From SCUN01 sp964343975 (GTDB lineage: Bacteria; Acidobacteriota; Vicinamibacteria; Vicinamibacterales; SCN-69-37), in assembly GCA_964343975.1 (NCBI GenBank), contig CAYFLU010000210.1, forward strand, positions 1 through 5,366: DNA of 5,366 nt, read 5' to 3'. Shown one piece after another: positions 1 to 5,290 of the stretch. Both the position numbers and the translations under genes were made by a program. How positions within the stretch are numbered: position 1 is the stretch's first letter; the number at the start of each line of letters is the position of its first letter. The notes beneath the pieces are model-generated. The model searched no databases and was not told the DNA's origin. It was given only the letters and a program-made list of their open reading frames with translations.

Positions 1-968
1 GGCTGCTCGATCACAAGAAGTCGTTCAACTTCTACGTCGCGCACGGCGGCACGAACTTCGGCTTCACGGCCGGCGCCAACTCGGGCGGCAAAGGCTACGA
101 GCCCGACGTGACGAGCTACGACTACGATGCGCCGATTGACGAGCAGGGCCGCGCCACGCCGAAGTACCTCGCGCTGCGCGAGCTCATCGGCAAGTACCTG
201 CCGGCCGGCACGTCCCTGCCGCCGATTCCGGAGCCCGTGCCGACGATGGCGATTCCGGATGTGGCGATGACGCCGATGACGTCGTTGTGGGATCAGCTGC
301 CGAAGCCGGTGGCCTCGGTGCATCCGCGCCCGTTCGAGTACTACGGCCAGAACCAGGGCCTCGTCCTCTACCGCACCAAGCTCGTGGGGCGGAAGAGCGG
401 CAAACTCGTCATCACGGATCTCCACGACTACGCGCAGGTGTTTGTCGACGGCACGCTCATCGGCACGCTCGACCGGCGTCTCGGCGAGAAGAGCATTGAT
501 CTGCCGGCGACGACGAATGCGATGCCGGTGCTCGACATCCTCGTGGAGGGGATGGGCCACATCAACTTCGCGCAGGAGATGATCGACCGCAAGGGCATCA
601 CGGATCGTGTGACGCTCGCCGGCATGACCCTCATGAACTGGGACGTGTTCCTGATGCCGCTCAAGGACAGCTGGGTGAGCGGACTCACGGCCAAAACGGC
701 GTCACCGGCTGCGGCCACGCGGCCTGGCACGTTCTTCCGGGGCACGTTCACGCTCGACGCCACGGCCGACACGTTCATCGACATGAGCGGCTACAAGAAG
801 GGCGTGGTCTGGGTGAACGGCCACAATCTCGGTCGCTACTGGGACATCGGGCCGCAGACGGCGCTCTATTGCCCGGCGTCCTGGCTGAAGAAGGGCGCAA
901 ACACGGTGGTGGTGTTCGATCAGCACCGCATGGAGCCGGCAGCCGTTCGCGGTGTGCAACACCAGTAA
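1..968 (+). CDS. GH35 beta-galactosidase, C-terminal half (5' truncated)
   Basis: Glycoside hydrolase family 35 removes terminal beta-linked galactose from oligo- or polysaccharides by a retaining mechanism. The reading frame is open from the left edge (first whole codon at 3), giving 321 residues before TAA at 966-968. The first residues carry the family block FNFYVAHGGTNFGFTAGAN (codons 8-26), then TSYDYDAPIDE (codons 37-47), the end of the TIM-barrel. A Pro-rich linker follows, then beta-sandwich domains. The last has KGVVWVNGHNLGRYW (codons 266-280) and a Trp-Leu-Lys-Lys-Gly turn, matching the jelly roll that closes plant and animal GH35 enzymes. The catalytic acid/base and nucleophile glutamates lie upstream, outside the window, so activity cannot be judged, nor can a signal peptide. 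An in-frame GTG at 108 sits inside the conserved TSYDYDAP region and is not a start. The family is secure; substrate specificity is not. Confidence 0.95.
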   Translation, partial: LLDHKKSFNFYVAHGGTNFGFTAGANSGGKGYEPDVTSYDYDAPIDEQGRATPKYLALRELIGKYLPAGTSLPPIPEPVPTMAIPDVAMTPMTSLWDQLPKPVASVHPRPFEYYGQNQGLVLYRTKLVGRKSGKLVITDLHDYAQVFVDGTLIGTLDRRLGEKSIDLPATTNAMPVLDILVEGMGHINFAQEMIDRKGITDRVTLAGMTLMNWDVFLMPLKDSWVSGLTAKTASPAAATRPGTFFRGTFTLDATADTFIDMSGYKKGVVWVNGHNLGRYWDIGPQTALYCPASWLKKGANTVVVFDQHRMEPAAVRGVQHQ

Positions 969-1016
969 GGGCAATTACTTACTGAAGTTTTTCGGGTCGG
1001 GGCCGATGTAGTACGC

Positions 1017-1021
1017 AGGAG
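1017..1021 (+). promoter_or_regulatory. Ribosome binding site deciding the GTG-1029 start
   Basis: AGGAG lies 7 nt before GTG at 1029. The earlier in-frame TTG at 1023 is only 1 nt from this site, too close to be used with it, so 1029 is the preferred start of the small gene. Confidence 0.6.
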
Positions 1022-1028
1022 ATTGTGC

Positions 1029-1442
1029 GTGCGTCCTGACGGCCCCGACACCGAAGCAGTTCCCACCACTCCGAAGCGCATCCGCCGGTCGTACCTGCAG
1101 TTCTTCCAGCCGGGCGAACACTCCGGCCAGGATTTCATCGACAACTGGCATTTCTCGATCGACGACAAAGACGCGCCCGCGCAGCCGGCGCCGGAGTCCT
1201 CGACGGTGGCGATCCCCGTCGGGCCGCCGGCCACGGCCACGGCCACGGTGCCGATGCCGGCGCCGCGCGCCGCGCTCGAAGCCGCGCCCGTGCGGCGGCT
1301 CGAACTGGCGCCGGCGCCCACGGTGCGGATCAGTCGTGATGAGTTGGTGGAGATGCGGAAGACGCTGATGCAGTCGGCCAATGCGATCGACCGCGCCCTC
1401 GAGATGCTGGATGCGGTGCTCGAGGTGCGGCGCTCGGCCTGA
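1029..1442 (+). CDS. Hypothetical 137-residue protein with helical C-terminus
   Basis: I do not recognise this protein. Starting at GTG 1029 behind AGGAG gives 137 residues. The N-terminus (about 1-45) is polar and aromatic, with PKRIRRSYLQFFQPGEHSGQ followed by DFIDNWHFSIDDKD. Residues of about 46-95 form a low-complexity Pro/Ala/Thr linker, likely disordered, including an Ala-Thr repeat from a GGCCAC triplication. The last 40 residues (ISRDELVEMRKTLMQSANAI, then a Leu/Met/Glu-rich run) look like an amphipathic helix or coiled coil. There is no signal peptide or membrane segment. The gene follows the GH35 gene by 60 bp on the same strand with no clear promoter between, so co-transcription is possible. 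Codon third positions are G/C-rich and the frame has a proper SD, which supports coding on + rather than the antisense Arg-rich frames. Tethering or oligomerisation via the C-terminal helix is only a guess. Confidence 0.65.
   Translation: MRPDGPDTEAVPTTPKRIRRSYLQFFQPGEHSGQDFIDNWHFSIDDKDAPAQPAPESSTVAIPVGPPATATATVPMPAPRAALEAAPVRRLELAPAPTVRISRDELVEMRKTLMQSANAIDRALEMLDAVLEVRRSA
1229..1246 (+). repeat. Hexanucleotide tandem repeat (GGCCAC)x3
   Basis: Three perfect GGCCAC copies lie within the linker of the small hypothetical protein and encode alternating Ala-Thr. Because the unit is six bases, copy-number change would lengthen or shorten the linker without a frameshift. Confidence 0.8.
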
Positions 1443-1455
1443 GCCCCGCACCTCG
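1421..1455. terminator. Strong hairpin across the stop codon, between convergent genes
   Basis: CGAGGTGCGG (1421-1430) pairs perfectly with CCGCACCTCG (1446-1455). Inside, after a C/C mismatch, GCTC (1432-1435) pairs with GAGC (1441-1444) around a 5-nt loop. This is 14 pairs in all, spanning the last codons and the TGA (1440-1442) of the + strand gene and ending 14 bp before the stop of the - strand gene. Neither flank has a U-run, so it is not a textbook intrinsic terminator. Its place between converging genes suggests a bidirectional transcript end or 3'-stability element. Confidence 0.55.
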
Positions 1456-1468
1456 TCGTACGCGATTC

Positions 1469-2263
1469 CTACTTCTTCTTGTTCAGGTCCTTGCTGAGGA
1501 TCAGCTTCAGCTGAAACTTGTCGGCCGCGTCCGTTAGGCCGATGCCCGCGCCGAACTCGATGTCGAAGCCGCTCTTGGTCGTGTGGTCGAACACGGCGAA
1601 GAGCTGATGCGCCTGATCCGCGGTCTTCTCGAAGCCGCTCAGACGGCCGAAGTCCGAGTAGGTCTCGAGCGCGATCGCCCAGTCTTCCGTCGGGTTGTAG
1701 GCGAGGCGCGCCGCCGGCACGAATTCCAGATTGCCGAAACCGTCGTACGCCGTGTCGACGATCGGGTTGAAGATCAGATCCCACTCCTTGTTCAGGTGCC
1801 AGCCGATGATCGGCCGCACTTCCGACGTGATGCGCGTCGTGTCCCAGCGCTTCGCGTTGTAGCTGAACTCGAAGTTGGCGCCGAGCACGAATGTGCGCTC
1901 GTCGTTGTTCGGCGTCGCGAAGAGCAGACGGATCTTGCCGCCGTTGATGCCGAAGCCCATGTTCTTGTCGTACGTGTAGAGCGGCAGATACAAGCCCGCT
2001 TCGAACCAGTCGGTGACGCCGAGCGCCCATTCGGCGACGCCGTTCAGCGACTTGTCCGAGGTCACGCCGCCGGCGAACGTCGGCGTCTTCAGCCCTTTCG
2101 GCGTGAAGTTGTTGTGGAGGGTGAGATTGAACACACCCTTCGGCGCCAGGCCGCCGTCATACACCTGAATTTCGTCGGCCTGAGCGAAGGCCTTCACCGG
2201 CAGCGCCAGCGCGGCGGCCGCAACGAATAACACGACGACGGAACGAACGATGCCCTGCTTCAC
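1469..2263 (-). CDS. Exported, probably outer-membrane beta-barrel protein of unknown function
   Basis: The product is 264 residues. GTG at 2263 is chosen because GGAGGAGA stands just upstream and the translation begins with a good signal peptide: MKQGIVR, a hydrophobic run VVVLFVAAAALALPV, then a cleavage region KAFA/QADE (after about A27). The mature part, about 237 residues, alternates polar and hydrophobic/aromatic residues with many Gly, Asn, Trp and Tyr. Examples are GVFNLTLHNNFTPKG, WFEAGLYLPLYTYDK, FEFSYNAKRW and IIGWHLNKEWDLIFNPI. That pattern resembles antiparallel strands of a small barrel and a widespread uncharacterised proteobacterial and acidobacterial family annotated as hypothetical or transporter-like. 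The C-terminus is LKLILSKDLNKKK, without the terminal Phe/Trp usual for BAM substrates. The frame stays open far upstream, antisense to the nitronate monooxygenase gene, but that extension has shadow composition. It is divergent from that gene and convergent with the small hypothetical gene (26-bp gap). Export is well supported; the barrel is inferred; no substrate is known. Confidence 0.85.
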   Translation of the reverse strand: MKQGIVRSVVVLFVAAAALALPVKAFAQADEIQVYDGGLAPKGVFNLTLHNNFTPKGLKTPTFAGGVTSDKSLNGVAEWALGVTDWFEAGLYLPLYTYDKNMGFGINGGKIRLLFATPNNDERTFVLGANFEFSYNAKRWDTTRITSEVRPIIGWHLNKEWDLIFNPIVDTAYDGFGNLEFVPAARLAYNPTEDWAIALETYSDFGRLSGFEKTADQAHQLFAVFDHTTKSGFDIEFGAGIGLTDAADKFQLKLILSKDLNKKK

Positions 2264-2266
2264 GGA

Positions 2267-2274
2267 TCTCCTCC
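2267..2274 (-). promoter_or_regulatory. Strong Shine-Dalgarno GGAGGAGA
   Basis: On the minus strand GGAGGAGA is followed by TCC and the GTG start at 2263, placing GGAGG 6 nt from the start codon. This fixes the start of the exported protein and argues against any longer upstream reading. Confidence 0.85.
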
Positions 2275-2313
2275 AGAGGTCTGTGTGATGTCTGATGATT
2301 CTAGTGCGAGTCG

Positions 2314-2332
2314 ACTGCCGGAGATCCGTCAA
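2314..2332 (-). promoter_or_regulatory. Shared palindromic element, copy 1
   Basis: Read on -, this is TTGACGGATCTCCGGCAGT, an imperfect dyad TGACGG-N4-CCGGCA. It matches 17 of 19 bases of the element at 5236-5254, including an unbroken 11-base stretch TCTCCGGCAGT. It ends 50 nt before the start of the exported-protein gene. A transcription-factor operator is the simplest reading; the factor is unknown. Confidence 0.5.
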
Positions 2333-2343
2333 TTCTCGCCACA

Positions 2344-2355
2344 TGACAGTTGTCA
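2344..2355. promoter_or_regulatory. Inverted repeat TGACA-GT-TGTCA
   Basis: A perfect 5-bp dyad with a 2-bp spacer, about 55 bp before the nitronate monooxygenase start. The right half lies within a possible -35 (TTGTCA). It resembles a dimeric repressor site, but short dyads of this size also arise by chance. Confidence 0.3.
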
Positions 2356-2399
2356 GTACGCCCCGCGAACCTTCGGATGTACCCTGACACAGTCGAAGC

Positions 2400-2404
2400 G
2401 AGGG
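2400..2404 (+). promoter_or_regulatory. Ribosome binding site deciding the ATG-2411 start
   Basis: GAGGG ends 6 nt before ATG 2411, whose translation begins directly with the FMN-binding strand TWPQIIQGGMG. GTG at 2408 is only 3 nt away. The earlier GTG/ATG at 2285/2288 would add about 42 residues that do not resemble the family. Confidence 0.65.
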
Positions 2405-2410
2405 CGTGTG

Positions 2411-3838
2411 ATGACGTGGCCTCAGATCATTCAGGGCGGGATGGGCGTGGGCATCTCGAATTGGCGACTCGCCAATGCGGTGTCGCGTACCGGCCAGCTC
2501 GGTGTCGTGTCGGGCACCGCGCTCGATCAGGTGCTGACGCGCCGGCTGCAGGATGGCGACCCCGGTGGCCACATGCGCCGCGGACTCGACGCCTTTCCCA
2601 TGCGCAAGATGGCCGAGCGTGTCTGGGAGAAGTACTACATCCCCGGCGGGAAGCCCCCGCAGCAGTCGTACATCGATCTGCCGATGCACGCGCTCCACAA
2701 CACCCGCGAACTGGTCGAGCTCTGCATCGTCGCGAACTTCGTCGAGGTGTTTCTGGCCCGTGAAGGCCATGCGAATCCGGTCGGCATCAACTACCTCGAG
2801 AAGATTCAGGTGCCGCATCTGGCGTCGGCCTACGGTGCCATGCTCGCCGGCGTCGCCTTCGTGCTGATGGGCGCCGGCATCCCGCTGAAGATCCCGGGTG
2901 CGCTCGACAAACTCGCCAGCCACGACGCCGCGTCGTATCCGATCTATGTGAGCGGCGCGCAGGCGGGCGACGAGTTCGTCGTGCAGTTCGACCCGAAGGA
3001 CTACCTGGAGGCGCCGCTGGCGCCGCTGACCCGTCCGCACTTCCTGGCGATCATCTCGTCGGATGTGCTCGGGCTCACGCTCACACGCAAAGCCAATGGC
3101 CGCGTCGACGGTTTCATCGTTGAAGGGCCGACGGCCGGCGGCCACAACGCGCCACCGCGCGGCAAGTTGCAGCTCAACGCGGCCGGCGAGCCGGTGTATG
3201 GCGAGCGCGACGTGGTCGATCTCGTGAAGCTGAAGGCGCTGGGGCTGCCGTTCTATCTGGCCGGCGGCTACGGCTCGCCCGAGAAGTTCGCCGAGGCGTT
3301 GTCGCTGGGCGCCGCGGGCGTGCAGGTCGGCACGGCGTTCGCGCCCTGCGCCGAGTCGGGCATGCGCGACGACTATCGACAGGCCGTCCTCACGCGTGTG
3401 GCCGCCGGGGACACCCGCGTGTTCACCGATCCGCTCGCGTCGCCGACGGGGTTCCCGTTCAAGGTGGCGGATGTGCCGACGTCGCTCTCCGATCCGTCGG
3501 TCTACGCCGTGCGCCCGCGCATCTGTGACCTCGGCTATCTGCGCGAGGCCTACCGCACCGACGACGGCGATGTCGGCTGGCGGTGCCCGGCAGAGCCGGC
3601 GAACGTGTTCGTGTCGAAAGGCGGCGCCACCGAGGAGACGGCGGGCCGCAAGTGCATCTGCAACGCGCTCATGGCCACGGCCGGCCATCCGCAGATTCGC
3701 GCGGGCAAGATCGTCGAGCAGGGCGTGGTGACGAGCGGCGACGACCTGAAAGCCGTGAAGCAGTATTTGCGTGACGGCGCCACCGACTACTCGGCGGCCG
3801 ACGTCATTGCCGCGCTGAAGTCGGCGGTGCCGGCGTAG
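2411..3838 (+). CDS. Nitronate monooxygenase-type FMN protein (long subfamily)
   Basis: This is a 475-residue TIM-barrel flavoprotein of the nitronate monooxygenase / 2-nitropropane dioxygenase superfamily. The family oxidises alkyl nitronates, such as propionate 3-nitronate, to aldehydes or ketones with O2 and FMN; related proteins include the enoyl reductases FabK and PfaD. Visible motifs: IIQGGMGVG at residues 6-14 (first strand, FMN); EGPTAGGHN at 238-246, with H245 at the position of the catalytic histidine; LAGGYGSPEKFAEALSLGA at 283-301; and GVQVGTAF at 303-310 for FMN phosphate. It is well over 100 residues longer than typical nitronate monooxygenases (about 320-360), with an insertion around residues 30-120 and a C-terminal extension from about 330 containing C372, C392, C415 and C417. 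It therefore belongs to a long, poorly characterised subgroup and may not use nitronates. It is cytosolic (no signal), transcribed from the divergent region, and its last 35 bp overlap the end of the CDF gene. Confidence 0.92.
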   Translation: MTWPQIIQGGMGVGISNWRLANAVSRTGQLGVVSGTALDQVLTRRLQDGDPGGHMRRGLDAFPMRKMAERVWEKYYIPGGKPPQQSYIDLPMHALHNTRELVELCIVANFVEVFLAREGHANPVGINYLEKIQVPHLASAYGAMLAGVAFVLMGAGIPLKIPGALDKLASHDAASYPIYVSGAQAGDEFVVQFDPKDYLEAPLAPLTRPHFLAIISSDVLGLTLTRKANGRVDGFIVEGPTAGGHNAPPRGKLQLNAAGEPVYGERDVVDLVKLKALGLPFYLAGGYGSPEKFAEALSLGAAGVQVGTAFAPCAESGMRDDYRQAVLTRVAAGDTRVFTDPLASPTGFPFKVADVPTSLSDPSVYAVRPRICDLGYLREAYRTDDGDVGWRCPAEPANVFVSKGGATEETAGRKCICNALMATAGHPQIRAGKIVEQGVVTSGDDLKAVKQYLRDGATDYSAADVIAALKSAVPA

Positions 3839-4727
3839 CGGCTGGCTCGACGTGAATCAGCACTTTTGAAAACAGGGGATTGGCCTCGCGGATCGCGCGC
3901 TGCACGTCGTGCGCGATCTCGTGTCCCCGCGTGACCGTCATCGCGCCATCCACGATCACGTCGAGATCGACGTAGTAGTCGAAGCCCATCTTGCGCACGT
4001 GGCATTTGTGCGTGCCGACCACCTCCGGGTGCCGCGCGGCCACACGTCGGACCTCCGCCTCGAACTCCGGCGACGGCTTCGCATCCGTGAGTTCTTCGAG
4101 CGCGGGCTTCAAGAGCGAGAACGCATTGAGTGCGATGACGAACGCCGCGAAGAGCGCGGCCCAGTCGTCGGCCGCTTCGTAGCCCTGTCCGCCGATGAGC
4201 GCCACGGAAATGCCGATGAACGCGCCGATCGACGTCAGCGCATCGGCGCGGTGATGCCACGCGTCCGACTTCACCGCCGTGCTCCGCACGTCGTCGCCGA
4301 CGCGAAACACGTAGCGGAAGAGCGTTTCCTTGATCACGATCACGACCACGAGGACCACGAGCGTGAAGGGCGCGGGCGCGTGATGGGGGAGCCGGATCTC
4401 GCGCACGCTCTGGATCGCCACGCCGGCCGCGGCGGCGAAGAGCACGAGCGAGACGGCCATGGCCGCGAGCGGTTCGGCCTTGCCGTGACCGTACGGATGG
4501 TTCTCGTCGGGCGGTTTCACCGAATAGCGCAGGCCGAGCCAGACGACGATCGAGCTCGCGATGTCGAGCGTGGACTCCACGGCATCGGCGACGAGCGCGT
4601 ACGAATGCCCGACGACTCCGGCGGTGGCCTTGACGATGGCCAGCGCCAGATTCACCGCGACGCCGATCAGCGTCGATCGCATCCCCTTCTGCGCGAGCCG
4701 CGCCTGGGGCGTGAGCGTGTCGGTCAC
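3804..4727 (-). CDS. Cation diffusion facilitator (divalent metal efflux)
   Basis: CDF proteins are inner-membrane dimeric antiporters that export Zn2+, Fe2+, Mn2+ or Co2+ in exchange for protons. This one is 307 residues, normal for the family. TM1-TM2 carry LIGVAVNLALAIVKATAGVV and SYALVADAVESTLD (42-55), giving a first metal-site half E51-x3-D55. The family loop PPDENHPYGHGKAE spans 72-85. TM3-TM4 lie around 87-105 and 121-137; TM5 has H158-x3-D162 in SDAWHHRADALTS, the other half of the site; TM6 is around 189-206. A cytosolic dimerisation domain follows (about 210-295), with HKCHVRK at 240-246, H269, H273 and HVEP at 292-295. GTG 4727 overlaps the hemerythrin stop (GTGA), so translation is probably coupled; upstream there is only a weak AGGCG. 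The last codons overlap the nitronate monooxygenase gene end to end. Metal specificity is not certain: E-x3-D with H-x3-D is neither the plain Zn (H/D) nor the plain Fe/Mn (D/D) set. Confidence 0.95.
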   Translation of the reverse strand: MTDTLTPQARLAQKGMRSTLIGVAVNLALAIVKATAGVVGHSYALVADAVESTLDIASSIVVWLGLRYSVKPPDENHPYGHGKAEPLAAMAVSLVLFAAAAGVAIQSVREIRLPHHAPAPFTLVVLVVVIVIKETLFRYVFRVGDDVRSTAVKSDAWHHRADALTSIGAFIGISVALIGGQGYEAADDWAALFAAFVIALNAFSLLKPALEELTDAKPSPEFEAEVRRVAARHPEVVGTHKCHVRKMGFDYYVDLDVIVDGAMTVTRGHEIAHDVQRAIREANPLFSKVLIHVEPAATPAPPTSARQ

Positions 4728-5212
4728 GCGCGGGACGCCTGATACGCGGCCAAGCTGTGACAGTGCGCCAACAGGTCGGCGCGCTCGCCATCGCTCGTGA
4801 CCTTGTCGAGCCACGGAAAGAGAATGTTCTGCTCGCGGGCGTGATGATGCTCCACGAGCGACTTGTAGAAGGCTTCGCGGTCGAGGAGCGCGATTGCCTG
4901 ACGCGACCACGCGTCGCCGTCGAGGCCGTCGAGCAGCTGCTCGCAGTGCGCCAGAATTTCCTGAAGCTTTACGTGCTCGCCGAAGAAGAACTGCGTGCCG
5001 CCGCCCTGGATGTTCGCGGTGCGCGCGTCATATACCGGCACGAGCCGATGATCTTCGTCGTCAATGTGGCTGATGAGCGCGGTCTTGTACGCGGCGAGGC
5101 GGCGTTGCGCCTCGGGCACGTCGTGTGCGAGCACCGCGTCCTGATGTTGCAGGAACAGCTCGTCGAGCCAGTGATGGACATCATTCAGCACCGCGAACGT
5201 CGTGGAAGCCAC
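4724..5212 (-). CDS. Hemerythrin HHE-domain di-iron protein
   Basis: This 162-residue protein is a single four-helix HHE bundle that binds a non-haem di-iron centre and, in relatives, O2 or NO; other members sense iron or aid Fe-S and oxidative-stress repair. Candidate ligands are in the usual order: H13/H14 or H23 in helix A, H49-x3-E53 in helix B (SHIDDEDH), H80 after FFFGE in helix C, and H123-x3-E127 in HHHAREQNILFP in helix D. It is soluble, with no signal peptide or output domain, so it acts by itself or through a partner. GTG 5212 is the first start after an in-frame TGA at 5218-5216 and has no clear Shine-Dalgarno; instead TATCCT lies 5 nt upstream. Its TGA overlaps the GTG of the CDF gene, making a two-gene operon. 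A role in metal (iron) homeostasis follows from that neighbour and is inference. Confidence 0.94.
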   Translation of the reverse strand: MASTTFAVLNDVHHWLDELFLQHQDAVLAHDVPEAQRRLAAYKTALISHIDDEDHRLVPVYDARTANIQGGGTQFFFGEHVKLQEILAHCEQLLDGLDGDAWSRQAIALLDREAFYKSLVEHHHAREQNILFPWLDKVTSDGERADLLAHCHSLAAYQASRA

Positions 5213-5217
5213 GTCTC

Positions 5218-5223
5218 AGGATA
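5218..5223 (-). promoter_or_regulatory. Possible -10 box for a leaderless hemerythrin mRNA
   Basis: On - TATCCT (TANNNT) is followed by GAGAC and then the GTG start at 5212, so a transcript would begin at or next to the start codon. No SD is present. The -35 region 17 nt further upstream (AGACCC) is poor. Confidence 0.4.
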
Positions 5224-5235
5224 GCGCGGGTTGGG

Positions 5236-5254
5236 TTGCCGGGTCTCCGGCAGT
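5236..5254 (+). promoter_or_regulatory. Shared palindromic element, copy 2
   Basis: TTGCCGGGTCTCCGGCAGT contains a perfect 6-bp dyad TGCCGG-GTCT-CCGGCA (5237-5252). It matches copy 1 at 2332-2314 (-) at 17 of 19 bases. It ends 36 nt before the ATG of the secreted protein and 24 bp upstream of the hemerythrin start, so it could control either side of this divergent region. Confidence 0.5.
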
Positions 5255-5264
5255 GCGCGACAAT
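5236..5264 (+). promoter_or_regulatory. Candidate sigma-70 promoter of the secreted-protein gene
   Basis: TTGCCG (5236-5241), a 17-bp spacer and GACAAT (5259-5264), each 4 of 6 to consensus, would start RNA near 5271, about 20 nt before ATG 5291. The -35 and spacer coincide with the palindromic element, so a factor bound there would compete with RNA polymerase. Confidence 0.35.
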
Positions 5265-5277
5265 GACGGACGTCGTC

Positions 5278-5283
5278 GAGGAG
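5278..5283 (+). promoter_or_regulatory. Ribosome binding site GAGGAG
   Basis: GAGGAG is 7 nt before ATG 5291, an ideal spacing, and supports a real gene beginning there. Confidence 0.7.
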
Positions 5284-5290
5284 CGTTCGT

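Larger units (their letters stand above)
2264..2410. promoter_or_regulatory. Divergent control region between exported-protein and nitronate monooxygenase genes
   Basis: This 147-bp region must hold both promoters. On - there is a good -10-like TAGAAT (2303-2298), about 35 nt before GTG 2263, but no matching -35 at 16-18 nt; TTGACG at 2332-2327 is 23 nt away, too far for a normal sigma-70 spacer. On +, TTGTCA (2350-2355) could be a -35, but the best hexamer 17 nt later, TCGGAT, is poor. Two dyads, listed separately, lie between them and could be operators acting on either side. Confidence 0.5.

Noticed and set aside
108..110. GTG at 108 as a gene start.
   Set aside because: The frame is open to the left edge, and the preceding 35 codons contain the conserved GH35 HGGTNFG block; this is an internal Val.
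978..994. ACTT-ACTG-AAGT followed by five T, after the GH35 stop, as an intrinsic terminator.
   Set aside because: The stem is only 4 AT-rich pairs, too weak to call.
975..2030. Minus-strand open frame of 351 codons.
   Set aside because: Arg/His/Gly-rich shadow crossing two real genes in other frames; no SD, domain or signal visible.
2298..2332. TTGACG...TAGAAT as a sigma-70 promoter for the exported-protein gene.
   Set aside because: The 23-bp spacer is far outside the usual 16-18; TAGAAT may be a real -10, but the pair is not supported.
2285..2410. Earlier GTG/ATG starts for the nitronate monooxygenase gene.
   Set aside because: The 42 added residues show no family resemblance and run through two dyads; ATG 2411 has GAGGG at 6 nt and begins directly at the conserved first strand.
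2264..3688. Long in-frame upstream extension of the minus-strand exported-protein gene (475 further codons).
   Set aside because: It is antisense to the nitronate monooxygenase gene, rich in Arg and His, and would bury a perfect SD plus signal peptide at 2263 in the middle of a protein.
3909..4742. Plus-strand open frame of 277 codons opposite the CDF gene.
   Set aside because: Its Arg/Asp/His-rich composition is typical of the antisense of a GC-rich membrane-protein gene; the opposite strand has full CDF motifs.
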